Shown here piece by piece: positions 16,096 to 25,193 of a DNA stretch of 56,647 nt. The notes beneath the pieces are model-generated. The model searched no databases. It was not told where the DNA came from and saw only the letters and a program-made list of their open reading frames with translations. Origin of the DNA: Psychroflexus maritimus. GTDB taxonomy: Bacteria > Bacteroidota > Bacteroidia > Flavobacteriales > Flavobacteriaceae. Both the position numbers and the translations under genes were made by a program. Position 1 is the stretch's first letter, and each line of letters opens with the position of its first letter. The stretch covers positions 1 to 56,647 of the forward strand of contig NZ_JAANAS010000037.1 of NCBI RefSeq assembly GCF_011089875.1, written 5' to 3'.

Positions 16096-16815
16096 ATGAT
16101 ACATCAGTATAAAGTAGAAGGAATGACTTGCGGAAATTGCAAGAAGCACGTTGAAGAGGCTTTAGCAAGTTTAAGCGAAGTAAAGTCGGTTGAAGTAGAT
16201 TTGGAGCAAGGTGAAGCCCGTATTGATTTAGCGAAGCATCTTACGGAAGAAGAGCTTCAGCAAAGTGTGGGAAGTAAATATAGTATTACTCAAAAATCAG
16301 ATTTTGATACTAATAAAACAGAAGCTTCAGCTGAAAACAAAACAAAATTTCAGCAATTAAAACCCTTATTTTTAATTTTTTTCTACATCACTTCAGCAAG
16401 TGTATTGCTAAATATTTCAAATTTCAGCATAGAAGAATTTATGCTTGACTTCATGGGCTTGTTTTTTATAGTATTTAGTTTTTTCAAATTTTTAGACTAC
16501 AAGGGGTTTCCAGATTCGTTTGCTATGTATGACCCTATAGCCAAAGTTTTCAAACCTTACGCTTGGGTTTATCCATTTATTGAAACGGCTCTAGGCTTGG
16601 CATTTTTCTTTAGGTTTCAGCTAGAACTAGCTTTGGTGCTTACTATTTTAATTTTAGGAGTAACCAGCATTGGCGTAACTAAATCTTTATTTTCTAAAAA
16701 TACTATTAAGTGTGCTTGCTTAGGAACTGCATTAAATTTACCTATGACCGAAGCCACTTTTATTGAAAATGCCATTATGTTAATTATGGCCACAAGCATG
16801 TTGCTCATGATTTAA
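16096..16815 (+). CDS. Heavy-metal-associated domain fused to a MauE-like membrane domain
   Basis: The 239-residue protein has two parts. Residues 1-65 form an HMA domain with the metal-binding GMTCGNC motif (Cys12 and Cys15). After a polar linker, residues 95-239 form four hydrophobic segments of the MauE/DoxX-like redox membrane family, with KFLDYKGFPDSFAMYDPIAK and a conserved-looking Cys pair in IKCACLGT. The family is linked to disulfide handling or metal delivery; here the fusion suggests passing copper or a similar ion, or a redox state, across the inner membrane. It is followed by the mrp operon, from which it is separated by 110 bases and a new promoter element. Confidence 0.82.
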   Translation: MIHQYKVEGMTCGNCKKHVEEALASLSEVKSVEVDLEQGEARIDLAKHLTEEELQQSVGSKYSITQKSDFDTNKTEASAENKTKFQQLKPLFLIFFYITSASVLLNISNFSIEEFMLDFMGLFFIVFSFFKFLDYKGFPDSFAMYDPIAKVFKPYAWVYPFIETALGLAFFFRFQLELALVLTILILGVTSIGVTKSLFSKNTIKCACLGTALNLPMTEATFIENAIMLIMATSMLLMI

Positions 16816-16895
16816 ATAAGCTTAATTGAACTTGTTGGTGCTGTAAAATCTTGGTTAAAAATCAAGATGTGGTCAAGGTCTAAGTCAATTATCCT

Positions 16896-16903
16896 TATAT
16901 TTG
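16896..16903 (+). promoter_or_regulatory. -7 element of the mrp operon
   Basis: TATATTTG is a full match to TAnnTTTG, 22 bases before the mrpA start codon. No TTG is seen at the right spacing upstream. Confidence 0.55.
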
Positions 16904-16925
16904 CCTTTTCCAAAAAAATCAACCG

Positions 16926-19232
16926 ATGCTAATAGCCGTATTATTAGGTTTTATTTTTGCCCTTTCAATTTTAGTGATTGGAAAATTCATTAAAGGGAAG
17001 CAATCTTGGCTTAGTACGCTTATTCCGCTTTCTTTACTGGCTTATTTTTCAAGTTTTATTCCTCAGGTTAGTCGGGGAGAAATCATACAACAAACCTACA
17101 CTTGGATTCCCTCATTTAATGTGGAATTAAGTTTTCAGTTGGATGGCTTATCCTTGCTTTTTTCGTTGATGATTACAGGAATTGGAACCTTGGTTTTTGC
17201 TTATACTTCAGCGTATTTAAAAGGACACGAGTTTTTAGATCGGTTTTACGCTTACTTGAGCATGTTTATGGGAGCAATGTTGGGGCTAGTTTTGTCTGAC
17301 AACCTGATTTCCATGTTTGTGTTTTGGGAATTAACCAGTATTTCTTCCTTCTATTTAATCGGTTTTAATAATGCTTCATTAGCCTCTCGAAAATCGGCTT
17401 TAACTGCTTTAGGAATAACGGGTATGGGAGGTTTACTCTTTTTAGGAGGAGCGGTTTTGTTAGGTGATGTAGCGGGCACATTTAGCATTTCTGAAATGAT
17501 TGGCATGAGTGAAGAAATCACCACTCATTCAGCTTATGTTTTAATAGCCATCCTGTTTTTTGGAGCAGCTTTTTCTAAATCGGCTCAATTTCCGTTTCAC
17601 TTTTGGTTACCAGGAGCAATGAAAGCTCCAACGCCGGTTTCTACCTACTTACATTCGGCTACCATGGTGAAAGCTGGGGTGTATTTGTTATTGCGATTTA
17701 CCCCAATTTTAGGAAATACGGAGTTTTGGAATTCAACGTTAATTATTGTGGGTGGAGTAACCATGTTGTATTCGGCAATTCATATTATTTTTAGAACCGA
17801 TTTAAAAGGAATTTTAGCTTACTCAACTATTTCAGCTTTAGGGATTTTAGTTTTCCTCATTGGTTTAGGCACCCAAGAAGCTTTGATTGCTTGCTTAGTT
17901 TTTATCATCGTTCACGCCCTTTACAAAGCTTCACTTTTCTTGATTACAGGAATTATTGACCACGAAACAGGAACAAGAGATATTACCCAATTAGCTGGCT
18001 TAAGAAAAGTTTTGATGCCAGTAGCTGTGGCTGGATTCTTAGCTGCATTGATTAGTGGGGGAGTGCCGCCAACCTTCGGCTTTATTGGTAAAGATTTAAT
18101 TTACGAAGCAGGCTTAAATTGGGGAAGCTTTACTTGGCTTTTGATAGGTGCTGCTTTGCTTACAAAAATCTTACTTTATTACGCAGGTTTTGTAGCTGGA
18201 GTAAAACCCTTTATGGGGAGTTTACCCGCTTCATTTGAAAACGTACATCTCCCTGAAAAAAGATTGTGGGTACCCCCTTTATTGTTGGTGAGTTTAGGGG
18301 TGCTTTTAGGCTTTGTTCCTCACTTGGCAGAAGATGCTTTAATTGCCCCGGGAATTGAGGTGTTGATGACTTCAACTGAAACATTTCACCTTAAATTATG
18401 GCATGGTTTTAATACTGCACTAATTTTAAGTTTAGTAACTATTGGCATTGGAACTTTGCTTTATTTTGTGCTGATACCTTCACATAAAAAAGAAAATTTT
18501 ATCGGGAAGTTTGAAGTGATTAGTCCAAAGAATATAGTGCTAAAAACCACTGAAGGATTTAGTGCTTTTTCTTCCTTATGGACTAACTTTTTCCAAAACG
18601 GATTTTTAAGGCACTATGTAGCTACTATTATTGGTTTTTTATGCTTGGTTTTAGGTTATCTTATTTTTAGTAATTTCAATTTACGTTTAGACTATTCAAG
18701 TTTTTCAAAACTAACCATTTATGAAGTAGCTATTATAGTTATGATGATTACAGCTATTTTTTTTACCGTTTTTTCAAAATCGCGTTTAGCGGCGGTGGCT
18801 TCCATGGGAATTGTTGGTTTTGCCTTTTGTTTGTTGTTCTTGTTTTATTCAGCTCCCGATTTGGCAATGACTCAGTTTTCGGTAGATACACTTACCGTAA
18901 TTTTATTTGTATTGGTTTTATACCGTTTACCCAAATACCTTAGATTATCCAAAAACGTATTAAGAATAGAGCACGGTATTTTGTCGGTTTTTTTTGGTGC
19001 TTTAATGACAATTTTAGTGCTGAAGGTTTTACAAGAGCCTGTTAATGCTGAAATCACGAATTATTATGCGCAAAATGCTTATTTATTGGCAAAAGGTAAA
19101 AATGTAGTGAATGTGATTTTAGTTGATTTTAGAGGAATTGACACCTTAATTGAAACTTGTGTTTTGATTGTTGCCGCTTTAGGTGTTTTTGGTTTACTTA
19201 AATTAAGACTTAAAACACGAGATAAAAAATAA
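16926..19232 (+). CDS. mrpA: Mrp Na+/H+ antiporter subunit A
   Basis: MrpA (768 residues) is the largest subunit of the seven-subunit Mrp cation/proton antiporter in the inner membrane. The first two thirds resemble the proton-pumping NuoL family, with LSMFMGAMLGLVLSDNLI, KSAQFPFHFWLPGAMKAPTP and HALYKASLFLITGIID. The C-terminal part, ending VNVILVDFRGIDTLIETCVL, is the MrpA-specific extension. It is a little shorter than the Bacillus protein (about 800). It opens an operon whose seven genes abut or overlap. Confidence 0.95.
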   Translation: MLIAVLLGFIFALSILVIGKFIKGKQSWLSTLIPLSLLAYFSSFIPQVSRGEIIQQTYTWIPSFNVELSFQLDGLSLLFSLMITGIGTLVFAYTSAYLKGHEFLDRFYAYLSMFMGAMLGLVLSDNLISMFVFWELTSISSFYLIGFNNASLASRKSALTALGITGMGGLLFLGGAVLLGDVAGTFSISEMIGMSEEITTHSAYVLIAILFFGAAFSKSAQFPFHFWLPGAMKAPTPVSTYLHSATMVKAGVYLLLRFTPILGNTEFWNSTLIIVGGVTMLYSAIHIIFRTDLKGILAYSTISALGILVFLIGLGTQEALIACLVFIIVHALYKASLFLITGIIDHETGTRDITQLAGLRKVLMPVAVAGFLAALISGGVPPTFGFIGKDLIYEAGLNWGSFTWLLIGAALLTKILLYYAGFVAGVKPFMGSLPASFENVHLPEKRLWVPPLLLVSLGVLLGFVPHLAEDALIAPGIEVLMTSTETFHLKLWHGFNTALILSLVTIGIGTLLYFVLIPSHKKENFIGKFEVISPKNIVLKTTEGFSAFSSLWTNFFQNGFLRHYVATIIGFLCLVLGYLIFSNFNLRLDYSSFSKLTIYEVAIIVMMITAIFFTVFSKSRLAAVASMGIVGFAFCLLFLFYSAPDLAMTQFSVDTLTVILFVLVLYRLPKYLRLSKNVLRIEHGILSVFFGALMTILVLKVLQEPVNAEITNYYAQNAYLLAKGKNVVNVILVDFRGIDTLIETCVLIVAALGVFGLLKLRLKTRDKK

Positions 19233-19237
19233 AGGAT

Positions 19238-19651
19238 ATGAAAACTATTATACTTAGAACAGCTTCCGATTTTCTGCTTCCTGTATTACTGCTTTTTTCA
19301 GTGTTTATTTTACTGCGTGGGCATTATTTGCCAGGGGGTGGTTTTATTGGCGGATTAGTAGCTTCAATTGCTTTTGTACTTGATGCCTTTGCTAATGGTT
19401 TAGAAAACACTAAAAAGCTATTGAAAATTCACCCAGGATTTTTAATGCCTTTTGGTTTAGTGATTTCAGCTGTAGCTGCAATTTCTCCTATTATTTTCAC
19501 GGGACAACCAATTATGACCGGACTGTGGGCCAATGATCCTATTCCAGTTATTGGAAGCATTGGTTCGGCCTTGTTTTTTGATACTGGCGTTTACTTAATT
19601 GTAATTGGAGCCTCATTAACCATTATATTCACCATATCAGAATCGGCTTAA
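19238..19651 (+). CDS. mrpB: Mrp Na+/H+ antiporter subunit B
   Basis: The 137-residue membrane protein has four hydrophobic segments and the MnhB signature HYLPGGGFIGGLVASIAFVL. It is part of the assembled Mrp antiporter, which exchanges Na+ for H+ to support pH and salt balance. It starts 5 bases after mrpA. Confidence 0.95.
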   Translation: MKTIILRTASDFLLPVLLLFSVFILLRGHYLPGGGFIGGLVASIAFVLDAFANGLENTKKLLKIHPGFLMPFGLVISAVAAISPIIFTGQPIMTGLWANDPIPVIGSIGSALFFDTGVYLIVIGASLTIIFTISESA

Positions 19652-19654
19652 CCT

Positions 19655-20008
19655 ATGGAAATATTACTTGCAATAACTACGGGAATACTTTATGCAGCGG
19701 GAATTTATATGATGCTTAGACGAAGTATGGTTAAACTTATTCTTGGGTTAATCTTGTTAGGCAATGGGGTAAATTTACTCATCTTTTTGTTGGGTAGAAT
19801 TACTAAAGGGAAACCGCCCATTATTCCAGAAGAAACCAAAGTTTTTGAAGACCTTTTTGCAGACCCCGTTCCGCAAGCTTTAATTTTGACGGCTATTGTA
19901 ATTAGTTTTGGCTTACAATCTTTTGCTATTATTCTAGTGAAAAGAGCTTATAAAGTACTAAAAACAGACGATTTAGATCAACTTAATACAACCGACGAAG
20001 ATTCATGA
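19655..20008 (+). CDS. mrpC: Mrp Na+/H+ antiporter subunit C
   Basis: The 117-residue protein is a homologue of complex I subunit NuoK, with three membrane segments; [29 protein letters not shown] and [17 protein letters not shown] are typical. It starts 3 bases after mrpB and its last 4 bases overlap the mrpD start (ATGA), which points to coupled translation. Confidence 0.95.
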   Translation: MEILLAITTGILYAAGIYMMLRRSMVKLILGLILLGNGVNLLIFLLGRITKGKPPIIPEETKVFEDLFADPVPQALILTAIVISFGLQSFAIILVKRAYKVLKTDDLDQLNTTDEDS

Positions 20009-21510
20009 ATGAACAAATAATCATACTCCCATTACTTTTACACCTAGTCTTTAGCATTAGCTTAATGTTTTTTTGGACGAACATAAAAGCGCAAAAAGTA
20101 CTTTCAATTACCGGTAGCTTTTTAGCGATGTGTGCTTCCATTTGGGTATTTATTTATGTTTGGGATAACGGCATCCAAACCTTTCAAGCGGGAAACTGGG
20201 AAGCGCCATTTGGAATTACTTTTGTAGGGGATACACTGGCTTCAATTTTAGTCCTACTTACAGGAATTACTGGTTTTGCAGTTTCCATATTCGCCGCTGT
20301 ATCGGTGATTAAAGCTAGATTGAGATTTGGTTTCTATAGTGTTTTTCACTTTTTACTCATGGGCTTAAATGGCGCTTTTTTAACAGGTGATATGTTTAAC
20401 CTATACGTATGGTTTGAAATTATCATCATAAGCTCTTTTGTATTGATTAGCCTGGGCGGAGAAAAGAATCAGCTGGAAGGAGCAGTAAAGTATTTTACGC
20501 TTAATTTCTTAGCGTCAATGATTTTCTTAACCGGCTTAGGTGTGCTTTACGGACTAACGGGAACTTTAAACATGGCCGATTTATCGCAGAAAATTCCATT
20601 GGTAAATAATCAAGCATTAGTAGATGTTACTGCCTTTTTGTTTTTGGTTGGCTTTGGTATAAAATCAGCTGTTTTCCCCTTGTATTTCTGGTTACCCGCT
20701 TCATATCACACACCTCCTTCAGCAGTTTCTGCAATTTTTTCAGGATTGTTAACCAAAGTAGGAGTATATGCCTTAATACGCGTTTTTACCTTGATTTTTG
20801 TCAATGATAGTTTTATTGAAATTATGCTTCAAAGCTTAGCTATACTTACTATTTTTAGTGGAGGAATTGGCGCCATTATTCAAAAAAATATAAGAAAGGT
20901 GTTTTCTTACTTAATCATTTGTCATATTGGTTTTATGATTGGTGGTTTGGGCCTGTTTACTGAAGTAGCCATGGCAGGAGCTATTTTTTACTTGATTCAT
21001 GACATTGTTGTAAAAACAAATTTATTTTTGGTTTCAGGATTAATTTATCGCTTAAAATCGACTACCAGCTTAGACCGTTTAGGAGGTATTTATAAATCTT
21101 ATCCTAAGTTGAGTTTGTTAATGGCAATTCCTTTGTTTTCTTTAGTAGGTATTCCTCCACTATCTGGATTTTGGCCTAAATTATCCCTGTTGTTAGCCGG
21201 TTTTAATGAAGGAAATTACTGGTATTTTGGAGCGGTTATTTTTGGAAGTTTACTAACACTAATTGCTATTGCACATGTTTGGGCAAAAGCTTTTTGGGAA
21301 GACGGTAAAGAAATCAAAAAATCGAAGAAATTTATTGAGTTTAATCAGTTGCGCAAGTATCAAAAAATGCAATATGTAGCTCCTATTGTTTTTCTTGCTA
21401 TAGTTTCTTTGTATATTGGCTTTGGCGCAGAACATATTCAACAGGTATCCTTACGCATAGCTAATGAGGTATTTGATAAACAAGCTTATTTTGATGCAGT
21501 TTTTAAGTAA
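20005..21510 (+). CDS. mrpD: Mrp Na+/H+ antiporter subunit D
   Basis: MrpD (501 residues) is a NuoM/NuoN-type ion-translocating subunit. Recognisable stretches are [40 protein letters not shown] with the key Lys, and [13 protein letters not shown]. It has about 14 predicted membrane segments. With MrpA it forms the probable ion path of the complex. The gene overlaps mrpC by 4 bases and precedes mrpE by 6. Confidence 0.95.
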   Translation: MNEQIIILPLLLHLVFSISLMFFWTNIKAQKVLSITGSFLAMCASIWVFIYVWDNGIQTFQAGNWEAPFGITFVGDTLASILVLLTGITGFAVSIFAAVSVIKARLRFGFYSVFHFLLMGLNGAFLTGDMFNLYVWFEIIIISSFVLISLGGEKNQLEGAVKYFTLNFLASMIFLTGLGVLYGLTGTLNMADLSQKIPLVNNQALVDVTAFLFLVGFGIKSAVFPLYFWLPASYHTPPSAVSAIFSGLLTKVGVYALIRVFTLIFVNDSFIEIMLQSLAILTIFSGGIGAIIQKNIRKVFSYLIICHIGFMIGGLGLFTEVAMAGAIFYLIHDIVVKTNLFLVSGLIYRLKSTTSLDRLGGIYKSYPKLSLLMAIPLFSLVGIPPLSGFWPKLSLLLAGFNEGNYWYFGAVIFGSLLTLIAIAHVWAKAFWEDGKEIKKSKKFIEFNQLRKYQKMQYVAPIVFLAIVSLYIGFGAEHIQQVSLRIANEVFDKQAYFDAVFK

Positions 21511-21516
21511 TTTAAA

Positions 21517-21996
21517 ATGAGAGGAAAATTTTTAACTAACATAGTACTTACCATTATCTGGGTGTTCCTAACGGGAAGCTTTGAGGTAGTGAACTTTGTT
21601 TTTGGCTTTATTGTTACTTTTCTAATTCTCTGGATCATCAGTTCAAAAGATACACAGACGGAAAAGTATTTTAAGCTCATACCTAAATTAATTTCCTTTA
21701 TTTTCTTCTTTTTATGGGAAGTGATTAAAGCAAATATTCAAGTAGCTTATGAAGTGATTACACCACAAAACAAAATGAAACCCGGTATTGTAGCCTTGCC
21801 ATTAGAGGCCAAAACAGATACTGAAATTACACTTTTAGCTAATTTAGTTACACTTACTCCAGGAACCTTGAGTTTAGATGTTTCTGAAGATAAGAATGTA
21901 CTTTATATTCATGCTATGTATGTTCATGATAAACAGGAGTTTATCAACGAAATTAAAAATGGATTTGAACGCAAACTTTTAGGAATTTTACGATGA
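21517..21996 (+). CDS. mrpE: Mrp Na+/H+ antiporter subunit E
   Basis: The 159-residue protein has two or three N-terminal membrane segments (including FWEVIKAN-like [17 protein letters not shown]) and a soluble C-terminal domain with [18 protein letters not shown], the MnhE signature. It overlaps mrpF by 4 bases. Confidence 0.94.
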   Translation: MRGKFLTNIVLTIIWVFLTGSFEVVNFVFGFIVTFLILWIISSKDTQTEKYFKLIPKLISFIFFFLWEVIKANIQVAYEVITPQNKMKPGIVALPLEAKTDTEITLLANLVTLTPGTLSLDVSEDKNVLYIHAMYVHDKQEFINEIKNGFERKLLGILR

Positions 21997-22271
21997 ATTT
22001 ACACGATTATCTTTATTATATCATACTACCTATTTTATCACTATCTTCCTTAGTGGTGTTTATTCGCTTTTTAATTGGGCCAGGCATTGTAGATCGCGTG
22101 GTAGCATTAGATTTAGTGATTACTATTGGTATTGGAATTATTGCTATTTACAGTATTATAAACGACAAACCTACCTTTCTTGACATTGCTACAATTCTAG
22201 CTTTAATCGCCTTTTTAGGAACGGTGGCTTTTGCTTTTTATCTAGAAAAAAGAAACAAAAAAGATGAGTGA
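21993..22271 (+). CDS. mrpF: Mrp Na+/H+ antiporter subunit F
   Basis: The 92-residue protein has three membrane segments with FLIGPGIVDRVVALDLV and PTFLDIATILALIAFLGTVA, both typical of MnhF. It overlaps mrpE by 4 bases and mrpG by 8 bases. Confidence 0.94.
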   Translation: MNLHDYLYYIILPILSLSSLVVFIRFLIGPGIVDRVVALDLVITIGIGIIAIYSIINDKPTFLDIATILALIAFLGTVAFAFYLEKRNKKDE

Positions 22272-22665
22272 ACTATTAATTTATATACTATCCACCTTAG
22301 GAGCTATTTTTGCTATGTTAGCAGCTATTGGTATTTTACGAATGCCTGATGCTTTTCTAAGAATTTCAGTCACTACTAAAGCGGCTACCTTAGGGGTGGG
22401 TTTGCTTTTAGGAGCTGCAGCACTTTATTTTAATGATTTTTCAGTATCAACTCGCGTACAGGCCATTATTATATTTATCATTTTAACTGCTCCTGTTGGC
22501 GCCCACCTCATTGGAAGAACTTCTTACTTTCTCGGAAACAAGATGTGGAAAAATTCAGTAATAGACGACTTAGAAGGAAAATACGATAAAAAGAACCACA
22601 AGCTGTTAAGCGAAGACGTAGCTGAAAAAAACAGTCGAGAGAAAAAAGAAGAAGAAAAGAAATAA
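22264..22665 (+). CDS. mrpG: Mrp Na+/H+ antiporter subunit G
   Basis: MrpG (133 residues) has three membrane segments, with AMLAAIGILRMPDAFLRISV, KAATLGVGLLLG and TAPVGAHLIGR characteristic of the family. The last 35 residues form a charged Lys/Glu tail (KNSREKKEEEKK). It closes the mrp set; bioF starts only 20 bases later. Confidence 0.94.
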   Translation: MSELLIYILSTLGAIFAMLAAIGILRMPDAFLRISVTTKAATLGVGLLLGAAALYFNDFSVSTRVQAIIIFIILTAPVGAHLIGRTSYFLGNKMWKNSVIDDLEGKYDKKNHKLLSEDVAEKNSREKKEEEKK

Positions 22666-22685
22666 ACGACATAAATTAACAACCT

Positions 22686-23819
22686 ATGCGCTTTCCAAAT
22701 AGCCTGAACGAAAAATTGAAGAAGAGAGTGGAAAGTAACTTGCTTAGAAAATTAAGTCAGACTTCGTTAACCTACGATTTTACCTCGAATGATTATTTGG
22801 GTTTTAATCAGTTAAAAGAAATTTCTGAAAAGGCAACCCAATTGGTAGAGGAGCATCAACTTAGTTTCAACGGAGCTGGCGGTTCTAGACTTTTAAGCGG
22901 AAATCATTCCTTATATCCATTGACAGAAGATTATTTAACAGCCCACTACAAGAGTTTATCAAGTTGTATTTTCAATTCGGGTTATACCGCCAATTTAGGA
23001 TTGCTTTCAGCTATTGGTCTAAGAAATACTATTTTTCTTTATGACGAATTAGTTCATGCTTCCATTCGTGATGGTATGCAGCTTTCTCATGCCAAAGCTT
23101 ATAAATTTCAACACAATGATGCCTCCGATTTAGAGCGATTACTTACCAAGTTTGAAAGTGATGAAATTGATGTATTTGTGATTACTGAAGCGGTTTTTTC
23201 TATGGATGGAGATGGTCCAAATTTAAATCGTTTTTTAGAACTTTGTCAAGCATACAAGGCCTATTTGATTATTGACGAAGCACATTCCAATGGAATTTTT
23301 CCCTTAGAAGATTTGCTTTCAGAACACGATGTAAAAGATGTTTTTGCCCGTGTTGTTACTTTCGGAAAGGCCTTAGGTATTGAAGGCGCTGCTGTTTTAG
23401 GAAGTGAAGAATTAACAACCTACTTAGTCAATTTTTCTAGAAGCTTAATTTACACTACAGCATTAAGTCCAATACAAGTGGCAAAAATTTATACCGCTCA
23501 CCAACTATTAGCGGAAAAAAAAGAAGAATTGAATTGGCTGAAAGAAAATATCAGTTTTTTTAGGAGCATGTGTTTTCAGTTGAGGCTGGATCAGTATTTT
23601 GTGGAAAGTTTCTCGCAAATACAATCTTGTGTAATTCCAGGAAACGATAAGGTTACCGAAATTGCTGAAAAGTTTCAAGAACGTGAGTTTCATGTGAAAG
23701 CAATTAAAAGTCCTACCGTTCCCGAAGGCCAAGAGCGAATTCGTTTTTGTTTGCGTGCTTATACCAATCCATCAGAAATGGAAGCGGTATTAAAGTTGCT
23801 AAAACAGTGGTTAGTTTGA
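22686..23819 (+). CDS. bioF: 8-amino-7-oxononanoate synthase family enzyme (BioF)
   Basis: This 377-residue PLP enzyme of the alpha-oxoamine synthase family probably condenses pimeloyl-thioester with alanine in biotin synthesis. YDFTSNDYLGFNQ, NGAGGSRLLSGNH and the PLP-lysine region FGKALGIEGAAVLGS (in place of the more usual TLGKA) are present. The paralogue at 33644 is the Kbl branch; the link with bioD 25 bases downstream supports the biotin role here. It starts 20 bases after mrpG, so the biotin pair may be read from the mrp transcript. Confidence 0.87.
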   Translation: MRFPNSLNEKLKKRVESNLLRKLSQTSLTYDFTSNDYLGFNQLKEISEKATQLVEEHQLSFNGAGGSRLLSGNHSLYPLTEDYLTAHYKSLSSCIFNSGYTANLGLLSAIGLRNTIFLYDELVHASIRDGMQLSHAKAYKFQHNDASDLERLLTKFESDEIDVFVITEAVFSMDGDGPNLNRFLELCQAYKAYLIIDEAHSNGIFPLEDLLSEHDVKDVFARVVTFGKALGIEGAAVLGSEELTTYLVNFSRSLIYTTALSPIQVAKIYTAHQLLAEKKEELNWLKENISFFRSMCFQLRLDQYFVESFSQIQSCVIPGNDKVTEIAEKFQEREFHVKAIKSPTVPEGQERIRFCLRAYTNPSEMEAVLKLLKQWLV

Positions 23820-23844
23820 TTATTTTAATGATTGAAATAAAGTT

Positions 23845-24483
23845 ATGAATAAAGAGATTTTTTTAACTGGTATAGGTACAGAAGTTGGTAAAACCATTAC
23901 CTCTGCAATTGTTGTTGAAGCCTTAGAAGCTGATTATTGGAAACCTGTACAAGCAGGCGAATTAGATTTTGGCGATTCGCATAAAGTAAAAAGTTTAATC
24001 ACCAATGACAAATCGAAGTTTTTTGACAATACCTACGCCTTAAACACAGCTATGAGTCCTCATGCTTCAGCTGAAATTGACAAAGTTGAAATTGACCTAG
24101 CAAAAATCATCCGGCCTACAACAGAAAATAAGTTGGTCATTGAAGGTGCAGGTGGTTTATTAGTGCCTTTGAACAATAAAGATTGCATTATCGATTTAAT
24201 ACAGCCTTCCGATTATATAATTTTAGTATCTCGGCATTATTTAGGAAGCATCAATCATACGCTGTTATCCATTGAGGCTTTACAAAACAGAGGCTTAAAA
24301 AATATCGGAATAATTTTTTCAGGAAATGAGCATCCCACCACAGAATCGATTATCTTAGAAAAATCGGAGGTAAAATTTTTGGGAAGAATTAATGAAGAGA
24401 AAGAAGGTTTTAATCAACAAAAAGTAAAGGCTTATGCTAAAAAACTTGAAAATGAGCTAATGGACTTTCTTTCAGTACTATAA
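23845..24483 (+). CDS. bioD: Dethiobiotin synthetase
   Basis: BioD (212 residues) closes the ureido ring of dethiobiotin from 7,8-diaminopelargonate, CO2 and ATP. The P-loop-like start FLTGIGTEVGKTITSAIVVE, YWKPVQAGE, the sequence MSPHASAEI and the GAGGLLVPLN motif are diagnostic. It ends 2 bases before the end of the convergent recO gene, with no room for a separate terminator. Confidence 0.94.
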   Translation: MNKEIFLTGIGTEVGKTITSAIVVEALEADYWKPVQAGELDFGDSHKVKSLITNDKSKFFDNTYALNTAMSPHASAEIDKVEIDLAKIIRPTTENKLVIEGAGGLLVPLNNKDCIIDLIQPSDYIILVSRHYLGSINHTLLSIEALQNRGLKNIGIIFSGNEHPTTESIILEKSEVKFLGRINEEKEGFNQQKVKAYAKKLENELMDFLSVL

Positions 24484-24485
24484 TT

Positions 24486-25193
24486 TTAAAACAACCCCCT
24501 CAAAACCTCAAGCGACTTCGGTTTTTTAAATCCTTGTAAATGCACTTCGTAATACAAAATAAGAAAGTCTATAAAGGCGTTTCGTTTTTCTTTGTTTAGT
24601 CGAATTTGAGTGTAGCTTTCCTGGTGTAATGATTTGAGCAGGGAAACATTATCCCCTGAAAAACAATAATTAGATGTGGGCTTCAGTTGAAATTCTCCTT
24701 CCACTAAATTGAAATAAGGAAATTCATCTAAGCTAAAATCTGGATAAAAACCTAAAAACTTACTCAATTGAAGCATAAAATTCAAATGAAAGTTTTGGTA
24801 GTTTTCTTCTTTTTCTAACTGAAGTATTTGGTCTTTCAGAAAAGAAAACAAACCCTCATCTTTTGATTCTTCAATAATAGCTTGGGAAAGAATTTCAGCT
24901 ATAAAATACAGCATTGAAGTTTTTCCGAAATCCATATAAAGCTGGTTCAAGACTTCAGTGGGTTTTGCTTCAGTTATAAATTGAAGATTTCTATTTTCTC
25001 GGTAATTAAAATTTAAATCTAAGATGGTCAATACTTGAAAATAGGATGGTCTAAATTTTTTTGATTTCGATTTTCTAATTCCTTTCAACAAAAAGCTACA
25101 TATTCCAAATTCTTTAGTGTAGGTTTTTACAATTAAGTCGGCTTCACCAAAATTGATTTTAGAAAGGACAATAGCTTGAGAGGTAGTTTGCAT
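24486..25193 (-). CDS. recO: DNA repair protein RecO
   Basis: RecO (235 residues) loads RecA on SSB-coated single-stranded DNA together with RecR. The N-terminal OB fold begins QAIVLSKINFGEADLIVKTYTKEFG, followed by LLKGIRKSKSKK, and the rest is the helical domain. The zinc-finger cysteines of some RecO proteins are absent. Its ATG directly follows the porZ stop codon, so translation is likely coupled. Confidence 0.93.
   Translation of the reverse strand: MQTTSQAIVLSKINFGEADLIVKTYTKEFGICSFLLKGIRKSKSKKFRPSYFQVLTILDLNFNYRENRNLQFITEAKPTEVLNQLYMDFGKTSMLYFIAEILSQAIIEESKDEGLFSFLKDQILQLEKEENYQNFHLNFMLQLSKFLGFYPDFSLDEFPYFNLVEGEFQLKPTSNYCFSGDNVSLLKSLHQESYTQIRLNKEKRNAFIDFLILYYEVHLQGFKKPKSLEVLRGLF

Noticed and set aside
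24484-24485. Terminator between bioD and recO
   Set aside because: The two genes converge with only two bases between them; no hairpin with a T run is visible at the junction.
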